From Helopsaltes ochotensis (taxonomy: Eukaryota > Chordata > Aves > Passeriformes > Locustellidae), in contig VXBM01000002.1 in assembly GCA_013400155.1 (NCBI GenBank), positions 3,592,401-3,656,400 on the forward strand: DNA of 64,000 nt. Direction: 5' to 3'. The position numbers were made by a program, and so were the translations under genes. The notes below the pieces were generated by a model, which worked only from the letters and a program-made list of their open reading frames with translations, had not been told where the DNA came from and ran no database searches. Below are positions 61,716 through 64,000 of this stretch, in pieces. The stretch's first letter is position 1. Every line of letters begins with the position of its first letter.

Positions 61716-63527
61716 CAAAACAAGAAAAAATAAGAATATGCAGAGACACAGAAAGCTATAAGATTATTGACAAATATTTTTTCGTGGTTCTGTTTGGGTT
61801 TTACTTTATTTGGGGTACTTTCAGGTTTCAAAGACAACAGAGAGAAGCATTCCATAATCACCACATTCACTGAAGCCAGATGCCAGTGCAAAACCAGTTA
61901 ACCCAAACAGTCCATGGCAAAGCTCTATGTCAAGGTCTTCTAGAAACACAGAAACAAAGGAAGTACAAAGGAACAATGAGTTTGAAGAATGAGCTTTCCC
62001 TGGTATTACCCATAGGGAGTTCCTGAATTGGGTCTGTAGATTACTTTGTGTGAAAAACCAGATAAGCTGCACATTAGATACATATAATCACAACAGACAT
62101 ATAAGCTACATCCATGATTAAAACCACCAGGAACATTTTCAATATAGCTGAGAATTACCTATATCCATCTGTTTCCAAAAGCCAGAGCTGGGCAAAATCA
62201 GAAGAGGAGGGCAGAAAATGGAAACACACTATGGAATGTACAATTGAAAAAGGAAAAAATTTTCCAGTATGAATTTTGTTTCTTACGGATGATTGAAAAA
62301 CATATGTTACTGTAAGTCAGCAGTTTGTCAAGAAACCGCAATGAATTAATGAAAAATCATTTGATCCACTGGACTTGCTTAGATGTAGCGATTTTATTTT
62401 TTAATGATAGGGGTGCATGAGTTCTGAGACCACTGTCCTAAGCCACCTGATTCACCACAAATAAAGTCTCCTGGCTATCAGTGTTAGCGAACATGCCAGC
62501 ACTGGGTTGTCCCCTTGCAGATAAAGTTAGCAGAAGAACAGTGGGAGAAGCTTGCTTCAGAAGAGCTGAGGAACCACAGTTCTGCATGAGGACCTCATAC
62601 ATAAAGCATTTTATGTAAAAAATAGACAAAAAGAGGGTCCCCATTCCAACAACCTTTAATGGAAATACAAAACTGTTATCATCTTTTGCATTTCCTTGCT
62701 TACTATTTAGTTCCAAAAGTGTTGACCAGCTCGCTCCACTGTAATTCTGGTTCTCGTATGGGATTTAAGTCATGTCCGTTGTGTTTTGTAGAAGGACTTA
62801 AGAGTAAACCCCAACAGCTTTCTTGCTTCATGCTAGTTAATTTCAATCAACTCAAATTTACCGGGCAGTCTACAAGCACAGCAGAGCTTTCTCTGAGACT
62901 TTCCTAAAATCGAGCTTGTGGTTGATTCCTGGTTAATCACGCTGGTAACCAGAACAGTTTACGGATGTTTAGGGAGCTCACGATGAACAATTAAATGTTT
63001 CAGATAACTACAGCAGCTCGGCAGGGTAATTCCACATCCCTTCACTCCAACACAGCAAATCTGAGAGCATCTCCTCAAGTAAAACGAGAAGCAAGAACAA
63101 TTTAAATTTCTGGAGGGTGCCAGTGATCACTGAGGGGTGTCCCTGGCACAGAGTGCCACAAGGTGCTAATAATGTCACAAGTGTTGTGGGGTGGTGGGCA
63201 GGAAGCAGAGCTCCAAGACACCAGACATGAATTTTGGTAGATGGAAAGACAATTAAAAGACCAGTTGGAGAGACAGTTTCTCCCAGTTGTCAGGACCTCT
63301 GGTGTTCTTGGAACTGTTCCAGAAGGCTACTGAAGGCCCCAAGGTCTCCTGAAGAACCGAGTGCAGTGTTAGAAGAGCACAGCCCAGAGCTGTCCCACAG
63401 GGCTCTGGCTTTCACTCCTTCACCCTGATCTGAACCAGCTGGCTCCAAAGGGCCTAAAACGCACAGTCCTGCTGTTACCCCTCTGTACGCTGATAAAGAG
63501 ATGAAATAAGGCATGGGCAGCTTGCTT

Positions 63528-63650
63528 TCAAAAGAGAGGGAAAGAAGAACACAGAAAGTGAATTAGAGATGAAGAACGTTAACGTGAAGGAGAAGAAATG
63601 AAAGTAATGAAATGAAAAGAGAAACTAGGCAGCAAAGGAAAGAGGATCAG
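63528..63650. repeat. Purine-rich low-complexity stretch
   Basis: About 120 bp dominated by GA-type words on the plus strand. Confidence 0.65.
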
Positions 63651-64000
63651 GCAATTACACAGCACTTGAGCAAGATGACAGCTCTGCATGTAATCAGCCT
63701 ATGTGATCCCAGGGCAATGTGAATTCCAAGCAGGGAAATTCTTGCATCCACCTCAATGGAATAGCCAAAATGGAAGGCTCAAGATGGAAACGGCATAAGT
63801 ACCATGCTCCAGCCTAAAAATTATATACACTATTAATTTCCCCATCTGCCTTTGGGAGACTGCAATGAGCAGTGCTCAGGTTTATTATGTCCTCTAACTC
63901 CTGGAAACACAAAGTCTATTAATAAAGTGTAATGAGCAGGCTCACGCAAACTGCACTGAAATTTTGGTTGGGTTTTTGTTTTGGTTGTATCTCGATTCCA

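Larger units (their letters stand above)
8505..64000 (-). other. RORA: RORA gene, 3' portion, spliced, runs off right edge
   Basis: Nine minus-strand coding exons (37998-38083, 30050-30191, 28002-28397, 25085-25206, 23762-23894, 22984-23091, 21501-21611, 20125-20237, 18708-18872) join without a frame break into 457 residues ending EFEPAMQIDG. Added to the 11 residues unique to mammalian isoform 4 as I recall it, this gives 468, the known isoform length. RORA is a nuclear receptor of the NR1F group. It binds ROR response elements (an AT-rich flank plus AGGTCA) mainly as a monomer, activates clock genes such as BMAL1, acts in cerebellar and lymphoid development, and has sterols as ligands. The isoform-specific first exons and promoters were not found and are probably to the right. 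Confidence 0.97.
38084..64000 (-). other. RORA: RORA upstream intron, 3' part
   Basis: About 26 kb upstream of the first zinc-finger exon. I looked for the isoform-4 first exon (encoding MYFVIAAMK) and the isoform-1 mini exon (ISVTKKTHT) and found neither. The region holds a CpG island with a minisatellite, one candidate exon, a CR1 element, two MIR-like elements and a palindromic repeat, all listed separately. GC-rich but featureless patches lie at 39580-39760, 43090-43430 and 43790-44010. The other stretches appear to be ordinary intron. Confidence 0.8.

Noticed and set aside
38084..64000. Isoform-specific RORA first exons (MYFVIAAMK or ISVTKKTHT types)
   Set aside because: Reverse-complement words expected for these peptides next to a donor were not found; scaling from the mammalian gene puts them to the right of this window.

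Overview
This window is nuclear DNA from a bird. The coding exons match vertebrate genes split by GT-AG introns, there are three chicken-repeat-1 (CR1) LINE fragments, and the introns and intergenic gaps are compact. Passerine or not cannot be decided from the sequence alone. No bacterial, phage or mobile defence system is present. The two recognisable protein-coding genes are on the minus strand and lie in the order known from other amniotes (ICE2, then RORA).

Bases 1-6186 hold the 5' part of ICE2 (NARG2), a subunit of the little elongation complex that helps RNA polymerase II transcribe snRNA genes. Five coding exons can be joined in frame from a start in a CpG-island promoter (about 5.88-6.6 kb). 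The gene runs off the left edge after its fifth exon. Bases about 6.2-8.5 kb are the gap between ICE2's 5' end and RORA's 3' end, with one CR1 fragment.

Bases about 8.5-38.1 kb hold the 3' part of RORA (NR1F1), the retinoic-acid-receptor-related orphan receptor alpha: a 3' UTR of about 10.2 kb, then nine coding exons. These give a continuous 457-residue protein covering both zinc fingers, hinge and the complete ligand-binding domain with its C-terminal AF-2 helix. That equals the whole part shared by all mammalian RORA isoforms. The isoform-specific first exons were not found, so 38.1-64 kb is read as the 3' part of RORA's long 5' intron.

Points outside the standard gene models: a CpG island within the RORA gene body beside the first mainly ligand-binding-domain exon (25.3-25.5 kb); a second one at 51.0-51.7 kb carrying a seven-copy GC-rich minisatellite; a candidate unannotated 52-nt exon at 56.6 kb; perfect AT palindromes in ICE2's intron; very long A/T homopolymers; old MIR-like and palindromic amniote repeats; and motif-dense stretches that look like regulatory elements. 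None amounts to a new biological system. The most testable ideas are alternative promoters and exons of RORA.
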